This document shows positions 56,491-64,000 of a DNA stretch of 64,000 nucleotides, piece by piece (position 1 is the stretch's first letter; the number at the start of each line of letters is the position of its first letter). The stretch lies in contig JAGBJG010000005.1 in the NCBI GenBank assembly GCA_017934595.1, positions 59,080-123,079 of the forward strand, read 5' to 3'. The position numbers were made by a program, and so were the translations under genes. The notes under the pieces were generated by a model. It made no database searches and was not told the DNA's origin. It saw nothing but the letters and a program-made list of their open reading frames with translations. Source of the DNA: Bacilli bacterium (lineage in GTDB: Bacteria; Bacillota_I; Bacilli_A; RF39; UBA660).

Positions 56491-57123
56491 CTATATATTA
56501 GTATGTCTATAAATTTCTTCTAAATCAAAATCAAATATTGCTTTATCAACGAAATCTATATGTTTCAAATCTTTTTTGGCAACTTTCGTTTTAACTCTTT
56601 TAATATTGTTTATTGGTTCATCTGGTGGTAATGGTAAATTGATATATTTCTTTCTAATATCTATCATTTTTATGATATCAAAATATTCATGACCTAGCAT
56701 TTCTATATTTATATTAATAGTTATAATTTTTTCACTTTTTTCATCATCATTTAATTCGTTGCAATAATTTTTTAGCTTTTGTATATGAGTAAGTACTTTA
56801 TCTTTTTCTCTATCGATTCTTTCATCATCCATATTTAAGTATTCATCATAATCAATCATATATGGCGCGCCTTCAAAATACTCTATGCATTTCTTGTCAG
56901 AAAAACTTATCCAGTCATTTTCATTATCAGCTGTAAAACTCATCCCGTATAGATCATCATGATAAGAATCGTTAGAATGATCGATAACATTATAATGTTC
57001 ATTTGAACCATAAATTAGTGTATCAAAAATTTCATCTGGGATATCAAGATATTTATAATTGTGCAACATAAATCTAACATCGGAATTATTGACATAGACT
57101 TTATTGTTCTTAAATAACATCAT
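56491..57123 (-). CDS. Paralogue family of unknown function, member A
   Basis: The 210-residue cytoplasmic protein shares a pattern with the next two minus-strand genes: an N-terminal block MLFKNNKVYVNNSDVRFML, and later WISFSDKKCIEYFEGAPYMI then DYDEYLNM. A helical, charged middle and a C-terminal region with LPLPPDEPINNIK follow. Start ATG at 57123 behind TTGGAG; a longer frame to 57168 crosses its own promoter region (TGATATAAT on the minus strand near 57145-57153). I do not recognise the domain. It ends at the ileS terminator. Confidence 0.55.
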   Translation of the reverse strand: MMLFKNNKVYVNNSDVRFMLHNYKYLDIPDEIFDTLIYGSNEHYNVIDHSNDSYHDDLYGMSFTADNENDWISFSDKKCIEYFEGAPYMIDYDEYLNMDDERIDREKDKVLTHIQKLKNYCNELNDDEKSEKIITININIEMLGHEYFDIIKMIDIRKKYINLPLPPDEPINNIKRVKTKVAKKDLKHIDFVDKAIFDFDLEEIYRHTNI

Positions 57124-57189
57124 AGTATCAGCTCCAATGCTACGTATTATATCATAAAATAAACCCAAAAATCAAATTAGTTAAAATCT

Positions 57190-57218
57190 AAAAAGAAGGA
57201 TTAATTATCCTTCTTTTT
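57190..57218 (-). terminator. Terminator between paralogues B and A
   Basis: AAAAGAAGGAT and ATCCTTCTTTT form a hairpin around 57191-57217, with T residues downstream on the minus strand. Its arms resemble the ileS terminator. Confidence 0.85.
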
Positions 57219-57713
57219 ATAAATACATCTAATTTTATTATTTCTTTCTGGTATATCTAGTTTTATTAATCCTTCCTTAAATAATTTTAATATTTTTAAA
57301 TCATTTAATTTATGTACAGCTGCATCATGTTTAGCATTTAATTCACTTTTTATTGCGCCGTTTGGTAGGTTATTATATTTTAATTCAAGCTGTTTTGTTT
57401 TGCAGGATAAACTATTATATTCATTAGTAATATCTTCAATAGAGTAATCTTTATATGAATCATAATCAACAATACAAGGTAATGCGTTTAAATAAAGTAT
57501 ATCATCCTTATATAGACATATGTAATTATCTTTTCCTGAATTATCTTTATCATCAAAACATACAAATTCAGTACGGTCAAAATTTTCATTTAAATTAAAT
57601 GAAAATGTAATTAATTTTGCAAACATATTAGGTGATAGTATAGTTCCATGTCTTATTAAATAAAATATATCAGATATTTGAAGATATAATTTACCTTGTA
57701 TATATCTTTTCAT
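57201..57713 (-). CDS. Paralogue family of unknown function, member B
   Basis: The 170-residue protein shares the family pattern in a weaker form: YIQGKLYLQISDIFYLIRHG at the N-terminus and NYICLYKDDILYLNALPCIV then DYDSYKDYS in the middle. The tail is helical and basic (CIYKKKDN at the end). It overlaps member C by 23 bp, with GAGG ahead of its ATG inside that gene, so B and C are co-translated. No known domain is recognised. Confidence 0.52.
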   Translation of the reverse strand: MKRYIQGKLYLQISDIFYLIRHGTILSPNMFAKLITFSFNLNENFDRTEFVCFDDKDNSGKDNYICLYKDDILYLNALPCIVDYDSYKDYSIEDITNEYNSLSCKTKQLELKYNNLPNGAIKSELNAKHDAAVHKLNDLKILKLFKEGLIKLDIPERNNKIRCIYKKKDN

Positions 57714-58257
57714 GATTTGCCTCGCGTTTATTATAGTTAATCATCTTTTTCAAAAAATATGCAGTTTTGGGATTAACGTTGTCATTATATATTTCTTTAG
57801 TTACTATATTATCACCTGGTACTTCAAGTTTTAATTTACCCTGTTTATATTTTATTATTTCATCGTATTCTCTAATTAGATGACCGTATTTTTCGATTTC
57901 AAATTCAATTACTTCAACATCTGCGCTATTAAAGATATCAATACCTAAGAGAAATCTTTCAAAAAATTTTTGGTATATATAAGCTGCATCTTTTGAACGT
58001 TTTAATATTGAAATATCTTGGTTTTTAAGTTGATTATAATCTGCAATAAATAATATTGATTTAAAGTATTCTAATGCTTCATTACTAGTGAATTCTATAA
58101 ACTCATGTTCTTTATACGAATGAAAATCAGTATAATGTTTTATAGTATCAATATCAATTTCTTGATATATTTCATATGGCATAGAATATCTTTCTTTTAA
58201 TAAAAATACTATATCATGTCTACTAACATATACTTTATTATTAGTAAATATTTTCAT
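57691..58257 (-). CDS. Paralogue family of unknown function, member C
   Basis: The 188-residue protein starts MKIFTNNKVYVSRHDIVFLL, very similar to member A, and later shows EFIEFTSNEALEYFKSILFI then ADYNQLKNQDIS. After this come helices and the stretch KYKQGKLKLEVPGDNIVT, also seen in A as a Pro-rich turn. AAAGGAATGATCAT precedes the ATG and TGATATAAT lies just upstream on the minus strand (about 58274-58282). It is the first gene of the B/C unit. Confidence 0.55.
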   Translation of the reverse strand: MKIFTNNKVYVSRHDIVFLLKERYSMPYEIYQEIDIDTIKHYTDFHSYKEHEFIEFTSNEALEYFKSILFIADYNQLKNQDISILKRSKDAAYIYQKFFERFLLGIDIFNSADVEVIEFEIEKYGHLIREYDEIIKYKQGKLKLEVPGDNIVTKEIYNDNVNPKTAYFLKKMINYNKREANHEKIYTR

Positions 58258-58309
58258 ATGATCATTCCTTTGATACGAAATATTATATCATAAACTTTTC
58301 CTATTGCAA

Positions 58310-58336
58310 AATAAAAAATAGGATAATCCTATTTTA
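58310..58336 (-). terminator. Terminator after the CotF-like pair
   Basis: On the minus strand AAATAGGA pairs with TCCTATTT and is followed by TTTATTTTG. It closes the CotF-like unit and overlaps its stop codon. Confidence 0.85.
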
Positions 58337-58579
58337 ATTTTGACACATCTTTTTTAGTGAAGCTTTAATTTTTTTAGTATCAATATTAGGTACTTGGTAC
58401 CATCCATGTTCTTCCATTTTAGAGTATAATTCTTCTTGTAGTTTTAAAGTTGTTTCTAAACCCTTTTGCATGGTTTTTCTAACCTCTTTATTTGAACTTT
58501 CTAATGTACCATGTGTATAAACTTCCATATTACTTTTTAAAATTAATAGCATTGTTTCATATAATAATTTATTATTCAT
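58334..58579 (-). CDS. CotF-like spore coat protein
   Basis: The 81-residue protein matches the Coat F domain (spore coat protein CotF family): YTHGTLESSNKEVRKTMQKG and LQEELYSKMEEHGWYQVP, the family's LExsxxxlRxxf...lQxelxxxMxxxGWY. It is probably a complete small ferritin-like helical unit. Related proteins coat endospores in Bacilli and clostridia, though members also occur outside the coat. It starts 8 bp inside the end of the next gene, so the two are co-translated and may form one coat building block. Confidence 0.8.
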   Translation of the reverse strand: MNNKLLYETMLLILKSNMEVYTHGTLESSNKEVRKTMQKGLETTLKLQEELYSKMEEHGWYQVPNIDTKKIKASLKKMCQN

Positions 58580-58763
58580 TTGCAGCTTCCTCCATCCTAC
58601 ATATAAGTTGCTCTTTTATTTCTTCGTGTTTTTTCATTTGTTTTTCCATGAAATTAGCTAGTTCATCATCAGTAATCGCATCAATAATAAATCTACATAT
58701 ATCTATAGTGTTTTTCTCGTGACCAACTGCATCTTCATAATATAATAATTCTTTTTCTGTCAT
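58572..58763 (-). CDS. Small CotF-associated helical protein
   Basis: The 63-residue acidic protein (TEKELLYYEDAVGHEKNTID, LANFMEKQMKKHEEIKEQLI) looks like the N-terminal helical half of the Coat F family, with a His and Glu spacing as in ferritin-like bundles. Start ATG at 58763 behind TAGGAGGAATAAT on the minus strand; the frame is open further upstream. It leads the CotF-like gene with an 8-bp overlap. Confidence 0.65.
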   Translation of the reverse strand: MTEKELLYYEDAVGHEKNTIDICRFIIDAITDDELANFMEKQMKKHEEIKEQLICRMEEAANE

Positions 58764-58861
58764 ATTATTCCTCCTAGATATAATATGTTCAATATTATTA
58801 AAAATAATCATATTAAAATAATAAAATATATGGTAAAATATGTTAGGAATGGGGAGATATT

Positions 58862-59707
58862 ATGGGTAATTTATATGTTGTTTCAGTACCAATAGGTAAC
58901 ACAAAAGATATTAGTTATAATGCGGTTGAAACTTTAAAAAATGTCGATATTATCGCGTGTGAAGATACAAGAGTATCAGGTTTATTATTAAAAGAATATA
59001 ATATAAAGAGTAAATTAGTTTCATATCATAAATTTAATGAAAATAATAAATCAGATTTTTTAATTGATGAACTTAAAAGTGGGAAAAATATAGCTATAAT
59101 TTCTGATGCAGGTACACCATGTATAAATGATCCAGGTACTTATATTATTAAAAAAGCTATCGATAATAATATCAATGTTATAGCTAATCCTGGTGCTTCT
59201 GCTGTTATTACTGCTTTATCTATATCAGGTTTTGATATAACTACATTTACTTATTTAGGATTTATACCTAGAGTAAAGAAAGAAATAGATGATGTTTTAG
59301 ACAGTATTAAAGATAGTAAATATGAATTATTTGTATTTTATGAATCTCCAAAGAGAATTAAAAATTCATTAGAAATAATTAATGAGAAATTAGAAAATCC
59401 AGAAGTATGTTTATGTAATGATTTAACTAAAATACATCAAAGAATATATAGAGGTAAAACTATAGATGTATTAAATGAATTAAATGGTAATCCTAATAGT
59501 GAAAAAGGCGAATATGTCTTGATTATTAAGTATAAAAGTGATACAATCAAGGGCAATGTTGCGTTAAGTAACGAGGCATTATTAGTTAATACTATGGTTG
59601 AAAATAACTGTAGTATGAAAGAAGCTATTAATATATGTAAAGATGCATATAAAATAAATAAAAATGATTTATATGATGCTTCTTTAAATGTTAAAAAAAT
59701 TATTTAG
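58862..59707 (+). CDS. rsmI: 16S rRNA (cytidine-1402-2'-O)-methyltransferase RsmI
   Basis: RsmI methylates C1402 in the decoding centre with RsmH. The 281-residue protein begins MGNLYVVSVPIGNTKDISYN and contains IIACEDTRVSGLLL, LVSYHKFNENNK, IISDAGTPCINDPG, VIANPGASAVITALSISGF, FLGFIPR-like TYLGFIPRVKKE and LFVFYESPKRI, all family blocks of the tetrapyrrole-methylase fold. GGGGAGATATT precedes the ATG. It is followed 11 bp later by the HD-domain gene. Confidence 0.96.
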   Translation: MGNLYVVSVPIGNTKDISYNAVETLKNVDIIACEDTRVSGLLLKEYNIKSKLVSYHKFNENNKSDFLIDELKSGKNIAIISDAGTPCINDPGTYIIKKAIDNNINVIANPGASAVITALSISGFDITTFTYLGFIPRVKKEIDDVLDSIKDSKYELFVFYESPKRIKNSLEIINEKLENPEVCLCNDLTKIHQRIYRGKTIDVLNELNGNPNSEKGEYVLIIKYKSDTIKGNVALSNEALLVNTMVENNCSMKEAINICKDAYKINKNDLYDASLNVKKII

Positions 59708-59718
59708 GAAGGTGTTTT

Positions 59719-60636
59719 ATGGGGCTACTAGATTATTACAAAATGAAATTAGGTATAAGTGATATGCCAGAATTCTTAAAAAAATATCTTGAATTACCTA
59801 TAATAGAAAGATTAAAAAATATAACTTATTTATGTGGTATGGATTATGCATCAAAAAAAATATATGATTTTAAAGAACCAATATCAAGATATGACCATTC
59901 TTTAACTACAGCTTTGATGACATGGAAACTTACAGGTGATAAAAACGCTACTATAGCCGCGTTACATCACGATGTATCAACACCTTGTTTTTCACATGTA
60001 ATTGATTTCATGAATGGTGATTATTTGATACAAGAAAGTACTGAAAAATATATAGGTGATATACTTAGTAATAATGTGGATTTAGCTAATGCTTTAAAAG
60101 AGGATAATGTTAATATGTCAGATATTATTAATTTTAAACAATATTCAGTAGTAGATTTAGAAAGACCTAAATTATGTGCAGATAGAATAGACGGAATTAT
60201 ATTAACAGGTATTAGTTGGACTAAAAATGTAGATGAAGAAAAAATTGATAAGATTGTCGATAGTTTAGATGTGTATGAAAATGAAGATGGTAAGCCTGAA
60301 ATTGGATTCAATAATGAAGATGCAGCTCTTGATGCATTACTTATCAATAATGCTATATATGTATTATGTATTTCTAAAGCAGATAATTATATGATGGAAT
60401 TACTTGCTAATATTACCGCATCTGCTATAAAAAGTGGATATGTGGATTATGAATCATTATATACAATGACTGAAAAGCAAGTATTAGATATATTTAATAA
60501 AATAGATAATAAAGATATTCAAGGTATGTTATATGATTTTTATAATATGGATTCAAAAAGTATTCCTACAGGATATGAAAAACCAAAAGTAAAACAAAGA
60601 ACGATAAATCCTTTAGTATGTGGGGAAAGAATGTAA
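59719..60636 (+). CDS. HD-domain phosphohydrolase
   Basis: The 305-residue protein has the HD-type metal motifs: ISRYDHSLTTALMTWKL (first His), ATIAALHHDVSTPCFSHVID (His-Asp with a second His) and a downstream acidic DRIDG (RPKLCADRIDGIILTG). This order resembles dNTP triphosphohydrolases and related HD enzymes, and IERLKNITYLCGMDYASKKI stands in place of the dGTPase IHRLRxxxQ-type region, but the length is shorter than typical dGTPases. A nucleotide substrate is likely; the identity is unknown. Co-transcribed with rsmI. Confidence 0.8.
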   Translation: MGLLDYYKMKLGISDMPEFLKKYLELPIIERLKNITYLCGMDYASKKIYDFKEPISRYDHSLTTALMTWKLTGDKNATIAALHHDVSTPCFSHVIDFMNGDYLIQESTEKYIGDILSNNVDLANALKEDNVNMSDIINFKQYSVVDLERPKLCADRIDGIILTGISWTKNVDEEKIDKIVDSLDVYENEDGKPEIGFNNEDAALDALLINNAIYVLCISKADNYMMELLANITASAIKSGYVDYESLYTMTEKQVLDIFNKIDNKDIQGMLYDFYNMDSKSIPTGYEKPKVKQRTINPLVCGERM

Positions 60637-60661
60637 AAACACATTAATTTAATGTGTTTTT
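60635..60661 (+). terminator. Terminator after the HD-domain gene
   Basis: AAAAACACATTAA (60635-60647) pairs with TTAATGTGTTTTT (60649-60661) across a tight loop. The stop codon is in the arm. Confidence 0.9.
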
Positions 60662-60721
60662 GTGATTATATATGATAAAAAATTATAATTTTTGGTATAA
60701 TACTAAAAGTGAGGTGTTATT

Positions 60722-63535
60722 ATGGATAAAATAATAGTTAAAGGCGCTCGTGAAAATAACTTAAAAAATATTGATATAGAATTACCTAAAGATTCACTTA
60801 TTGTTATGACAGGTGTATCTGGAAGTGGTAAATCATCATTAGCCTTTGATACAATTTATGCAGAAGGTGAACGCAGATATATTGATAGTCTAAGTAGTTA
60901 TGCTAGACAATTTTTAGGTGGATCAGATAAACCAGATGTAGATTCTATAGAAGGGTTATCACCAGCTATATCGATTGATCAAAAAACAACCAATAAGAAC
61001 CCTAGAAGTACAGTTGGTACAGTAACAGAAATATATGATTATTTAAGATTATTATACGCTAGAGTAGGTACACCATATTGTCCTATCCATAATAAACCAA
61101 TTTCTAGTCAGTCAGTAGAAGAAATGACTAATCAAATATTAAAGTTAGATATTGGTACTAAAATAAGAGTAATGGCACCTATTATTCATGGTGAAAAAGG
61201 TACTCATAAAGATTTATTAAATAGTTTATTAAAAGATGGTTATATAAGAGCTAGAATAGATGGTGAAGATTTCGAATTAACTGAAGAAATTAATCTAGAA
61301 AAAAATAAAAAACACAATATAGATGTCGTTGTAGATAGATTAATTATGAAAGAAGATATAAGAAGTCGTTTATATGAATCTATTGAAGCAGCTACTAAAT
61401 TAGCGAATGGTAAAGTAGTAATAGATGTTATAGGATCTAATGAAATAGTTATGAGTGAGAAATATGCATGTCCAGACTGTGACTTTTCACTTCCTGAACT
61501 AGAACCTAGAATGTTTTCATTTAATGCTCCTTATGGTGCATGCCCTGATTGTAAAGGGTTAGGTGTTAAACAAAAAATCGATTTAGATTTAGTTATTCCT
61601 GATAAAGATAAATCAGTTAATCAAGGTGGTATAGTAGTACTTAACTTAGATGATCCAGGAAGTATTATATCAACTCAAATAAATACTGTAGCTAAATATT
61701 ATGATATAGATTTAGATATGCCAATAAAAAAGATGCCTCAAGATAAATTAGATATCTTATTATATGGAACACCTGATCTAATAGATTTTAAATATATAGC
61801 TAAAAATGGTAATACAAGAAATACAACAGATACATATGAAGGAATTATTACTAATTTAGAAAGAAGATATGTTGAAACAAAAAGTGGATGGATAAGAGAT
61901 TGGATATCTGGTTATATGACAGATTTAGAATGTCCTACTTGTCATGGTGCTAGATTAGATGATTCAGTTTTATGTGTTAAAATAGGTGGTAAAAATATCT
62001 ATGAAGTTACATGCTTATCTATAAGTGATTTAGATGATTTCTTAACTAATTTAAAATTATCTAGAGAATCAGAAGAAATATCTAGATTAATTATCAAAGA
62101 AATACATGATAGATTAAGTTTCTTAATTAATGTAGGATTATCTTATCTAACTTTATCACGTGATGCAGGAACATTATCTGGTGGTGAAGCACAAAGAATT
62201 AGACTTGCTACTCAAATAGGTTCAAGATTAACTGGAGTATTATATGTACTTGATGAACCATCTATAGGTCTACATCAAAGAGATAACCAAAGATTAATTA
62301 ATTCACTTAAAGAAATGAGAGATTTAGGTAATACTTTAATAGTAGTAGAACATGATACAGATACAATGTTACAAAGTGATTACTTAGTAGATATTGGTCC
62401 AGGTGCAGGATTACATGGTGGTGAAGTAGTAGCTCAAGGTACAGTATCTGATGTTATGAATAATCCTAATAGTATTACTGGTAAATATCTAAAAGGTGAA
62501 CTAAAAATAGAAGTTCCAGATAAGAGAAGAAAAGGTAATAAGAAGTTTATCGAAATTAAAGGTGCTACGGAACATAACCTAAAAAATATTGATGTAAAAT
62601 TCCCTTTAGGTACATTTATATGTGTTACAGGAGTATCAGGTTCAGGTAAATCAACATTGATAAACGAAATATTATATAAATATGCGAGAAATAGTATTTA
62701 TAAAGCTAAGGAAAAACCTGGAAAATGTAAGGCAGTAAAAGGTCTTGATAATATTGATAAAGTAATTGATATATCACAAGCTCCAATAGGAAGAACTCCA
62801 AGAAGTAATCCAGCTACTTATGTAGGCGTATTTGATGATATAAGAGACTTATATGCCAATACTAAAGAAGCTAAGATAAGAGGTTACGATAAAGGAAGAT
62901 TTTCCTTTAACGTTAAAGGTGGACGTTGTGAAGCATGTTGGGGTGATGGTGTAAAAAGAATTGAAATGCAGTTCTTACCAGATGTATATGTACCTTGTGA
63001 GGTATGTGGTGGTACACGTTATAATCACGAAACATTAGAAATTAAATATAAAGGTAAAAGTATATATGATGTCTTAGAGATGAGAGTAGAGGAAGCATTA
63101 GAATTCTTTGAAAATGTTCCTAAGATTAAATCTAAACTACAAATGATGATGGATGTAGGTTTATCTTATATTAAATTAGGTGAACAAGCTCCTAACTTAT
63201 CAGGTGGTGAGGCAGCCAGAGTTAAATTAGCTAAAGAATTACAAAAGAAACCTACAGGAAAGAGTTTATTTATCTTAGATGAGCCAACTACAGGATTACA
63301 TGTTGATGATATTAAAAAATTATTAGTTATTTTAGAAAGAATAGTTGATAATGGTGATACAGTATTAGTTATTGAACATAACTTAGATGTTATTAAAGTA
63401 GCTGATTATATTATAGATTTAGGTCCTGAAGGTGGAATAGGTGGAGGAACTGTTATAGCTTCTGGTACACCTGAAGAAATCGTTAAGGTTAAAGAAAGTT
63501 ATACAGGAGAGTATTTGGCTCCATATTTAAAATAA
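60722..63535 (+). CDS. uvrA: Excinuclease ABC subunit A
   Basis: UvrA finds bulky DNA lesions in nucleotide excision repair. The 937-residue protein has two ABC ATPases: Walker A MTGVSGSGKSSLAFDTIYAE (~31-50) with signature LSGGEAQRIRLATQIGS, and Walker A CVTGVSGSGKSTLINEILY (~630) with NLSGGEAARVKLAKELQ. Zinc Cys modules are CPDCDFSLPE...CPDCKG, CPTCHG and CEACWGDGVKR...CEVCGG. SYARQFLGGSDKPDVDSIEG is also diagnostic. GTGAGGTGTTATT precedes the ATG. uvrB is not in this window. Confidence 0.98.
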   Translation: MDKIIVKGARENNLKNIDIELPKDSLIVMTGVSGSGKSSLAFDTIYAEGERRYIDSLSSYARQFLGGSDKPDVDSIEGLSPAISIDQKTTNKNPRSTVGTVTEIYDYLRLLYARVGTPYCPIHNKPISSQSVEEMTNQILKLDIGTKIRVMAPIIHGEKGTHKDLLNSLLKDGYIRARIDGEDFELTEEINLEKNKKHNIDVVVDRLIMKEDIRSRLYESIEAATKLANGKVVIDVIGSNEIVMSEKYACPDCDFSLPELEPRMFSFNAPYGACPDCKGLGVKQKIDLDLVIPDKDKSVNQGGIVVLNLDDPGSIISTQINTVAKYYDIDLDMPIKKMPQDKLDILLYGTPDLIDFKYIAKNGNTRNTTDTYEGIITNLERRYVETKSGWIRDWISGYMTDLECPTCHGARLDDSVLCVKIGGKNIYEVTCLSISDLDDFLTNLKLSRESEEISRLIIKEIHDRLSFLINVGLSYLTLSRDAGTLSGGEAQRIRLATQIGSRLTGVLYVLDEPSIGLHQRDNQRLINSLKEMRDLGNTLIVVEHDTDTMLQSDYLVDIGPGAGLHGGEVVAQGTVSDVMNNPNSITGKYLKGELKIEVPDKRRKGNKKFIEIKGATEHNLKNIDVKFPLGTFICVTGVSGSGKSTLINEILYKYARNSIYKAKEKPGKCKAVKGLDNIDKVIDISQAPIGRTPRSNPATYVGVFDDIRDLYANTKEAKIRGYDKGRFSFNVKGGRCEACWGDGVKRIEMQFLPDVYVPCEVCGGTRYNHETLEIKYKGKSIYDVLEMRVEEALEFFENVPKIKSKLQMMMDVGLSYIKLGEQAPNLSGGEAARVKLAKELQKKPTGKSLFILDEPTTGLHVDDIKKLLVILERIVDNGDTVLVIEHNLDVIKVADYIIDLGPEGGIGGGTVIASGTPEEIVKVKESYTGEYLAPYLK

Positions 63536-63566
63536 AAAGGTGTTAGACAAAAGTTTAACACTTTTT
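63534..63566 (+). terminator. Terminator after uvrA
   Basis: AAAAAGGTGTTA pairs with TAACACTTTTT with one bulged G, followed by ACATT; the uvrA stop lies at its left edge. Confidence 0.82.
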
Positions 63567-63658
63567 ACATTATTATATATGTTAAATATGTTCTTAAAAT
63601 AGTAATATTGCGAACAAAGAAATGTTTAAAAAGTATGATATAATGTTAATATAAATAT

Positions 63659-63701
63659 AAATGTTAAAAGGCTTTGACAAACTTCCAAAGACCTTTGGTA
63701 G
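63659..63701 (+). promoter_or_regulatory. Operator-like block shared by two XRE genes, copy 2
   Basis: AAATGTTAA (63659-63667), six bases, TTGACAAACTTC (63674-63685), ten bases, TGGTAG (63696-63701): same parts, order and spacing as 10017-10059. Here the inner part is a near-perfect dyad, CTTCCAAAG-AC-CTTTGGTAG. An extended -10 box TGATATAAT (63636-63644) lies 29 nt before TTGACA, and 50 nt separate the block from the XRE start. Confidence 0.62.
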
Positions 63702-63751
63702 ATTTGTTAAGTAGTAGTTTTATATAATTGTAAGTGAAAGAAGGGATGATT

Positions 63752-64000
63752 ATGGCATTAGGCCAAAATATTTTAAACTTGCGAAAGAAAAATGGTCTTT
63801 CACAAGAACAATTAGGAGAAAAAGTAAATGTCACAAGACAAACTATTTCTAATTGGGAACTTGAGGAAACTGCTCCAAATCCAGAACAATTAAAATTATT
63901 ATCAAAAGTATTAAATGTTAGTGTAGATGATTTAATTGATAATGATTTACAAAATGTTGTTTTATCAAAAATTAAAATGACAGAAAAACAAACAAGAACA
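63752..64000 (+). CDS. XRE-family regulator, 3' truncated by window
   Basis: The first 83 codons are visible. They encode a Cro/CI-type helix-turn-helix: LGQNILNLRKKNGLSQEQLG, KVNVTRQTISNWELEETAPN and LKLLSKVLNVSVDDLID. A tail LSKIKMTEKQTRT begins a second domain cut off by the window end. GAAGGGATGATT precedes the ATG. It shares the leader block of the XRE gene at 10105 (also similar in its DNA-binding part), so both probably respond to the same or each other's protein. Confidence 0.88.
   Translation, partial: MALGQNILNLRKKNGLSQEQLGEKVNVTRQTISNWELEETAPNPEQLKLLSKVLNVSVDDLIDNDLQNVVLSKIKMTEKQTRT

Noticed and set aside
1..64000. CRISPR arrays, tRNA or rRNA genes, complete insertion sequences
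   Set aside because: No regularly spaced repeats, no cloverleaf-like sequences apart from the tmRNA ends, and no transposase motifs were seen when reading both strands.

Overview
This 64 kb window looks like chromosomal DNA of a very AT-rich, low-G+C Gram-positive bacterium, best guessed as an uncultured gut member of the Bacilli (RF39, Erysipelotrichia or a Mollicutes neighbour). The gene orders match the Bacillus subtilis backbone as I recall it: rnr-smpB-ssrA, trhP1-trhP2-greA, tmcAL-yceD-rpmF, rpsT-spoIIP, nfo-yqfT, infC-rpmI-rplT and sepF-divIVA-ileS. It also carries T-box leaders, GGTGAT-type ribosome binding sites and Gram-positive marker genes. TGA serves as a stop (smpB, the HipA-like gene), so this is not the Mycoplasma code. 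I see no rRNA, tRNA, CRISPR array or complete insertion sequence.

Layout. 1-4.2 kb: tail of a conjugation-type locus (C39-like peptidase, anchored protein, VirD4-like ATPase). 4.2-10 kb: Ca2+/Na+ antiporter, rhodanese, rmuC, then rnr-smpB-ssrA. Between smpB and ssrA lies a compact convergent module that looks like an undescribed type I toxin-antitoxin system: a 27-residue hydrophobic peptide, an antisense RNA, two near-consensus promoters and fold-back arms. 10-13 kb: membrane XRE regulator with a DUF4097 protein, and a HipA-like kinase with a partner. 13-24 kb: tRNA hydroxylation (trhP1/trhP2), greA, a catalytically dead GpmI-like membrane protein, a phosphodiester glycosidase, dusB, lysS, ackA and nrnA. 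24-27 kb: duplicated secreted HExxH proteins. 26.5-30.6 kb: yunB, a DUF4015 glycoside hydrolase, yutD and tig.

30.6-35.7 kb holds an accessory-looking nucleotide cassette: Nudix, HAM1-like, WYL regulator, phosphoribosyltransferase, MoaA-like radical SAM, nucleotide kinase, VUT transporter and an unknown protein. It is bracketed by near-identical terminators. 35.7-40 kb: a predicted small RNA, then a serine T-box in front of murL-murD2-serS, an unusual route to D-glutamate in peptidoglycan. 40-46.7 kb: mutM, tmcAL, yceD, rpmF, orphan prepilins, a dead PTS IIB domain, an orphan histidine kinase behind Spo0A-box-like repeats, a transglutaminase-like protein and rpsT. 47-52 kb: spoIIP, nfo, rpmG, efp and infC-rpmI-rplT, with a histone-like tail on L20. 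52-58.8 kb: sepF, divIVA and an Ile T-box with a eukaryote-type ileS, then a minus-strand block of three paralogues of unknown function and two CotF-like coat proteins. 58.8-64 kb: rsmI, an HD-domain protein, uvrA and a partial XRE gene whose leader shares a 43-nt block with the XRE gene at 10.1 kb.

How it works together. Most of the window is compact housekeeping: translation quality control, tRNA modification, DNA repair and cell division. Many genes have a -10 box 6-7 nt ahead of GGTGAT, implying extremely short 5' leaders. The spore-associated genes (yunB, spoIIP, two CotF-like genes) together with Spo0A-box-like repeats suggest the lineage sporulates or recently did. All assignments come from reading motifs and context; nothing here was searched against a database.
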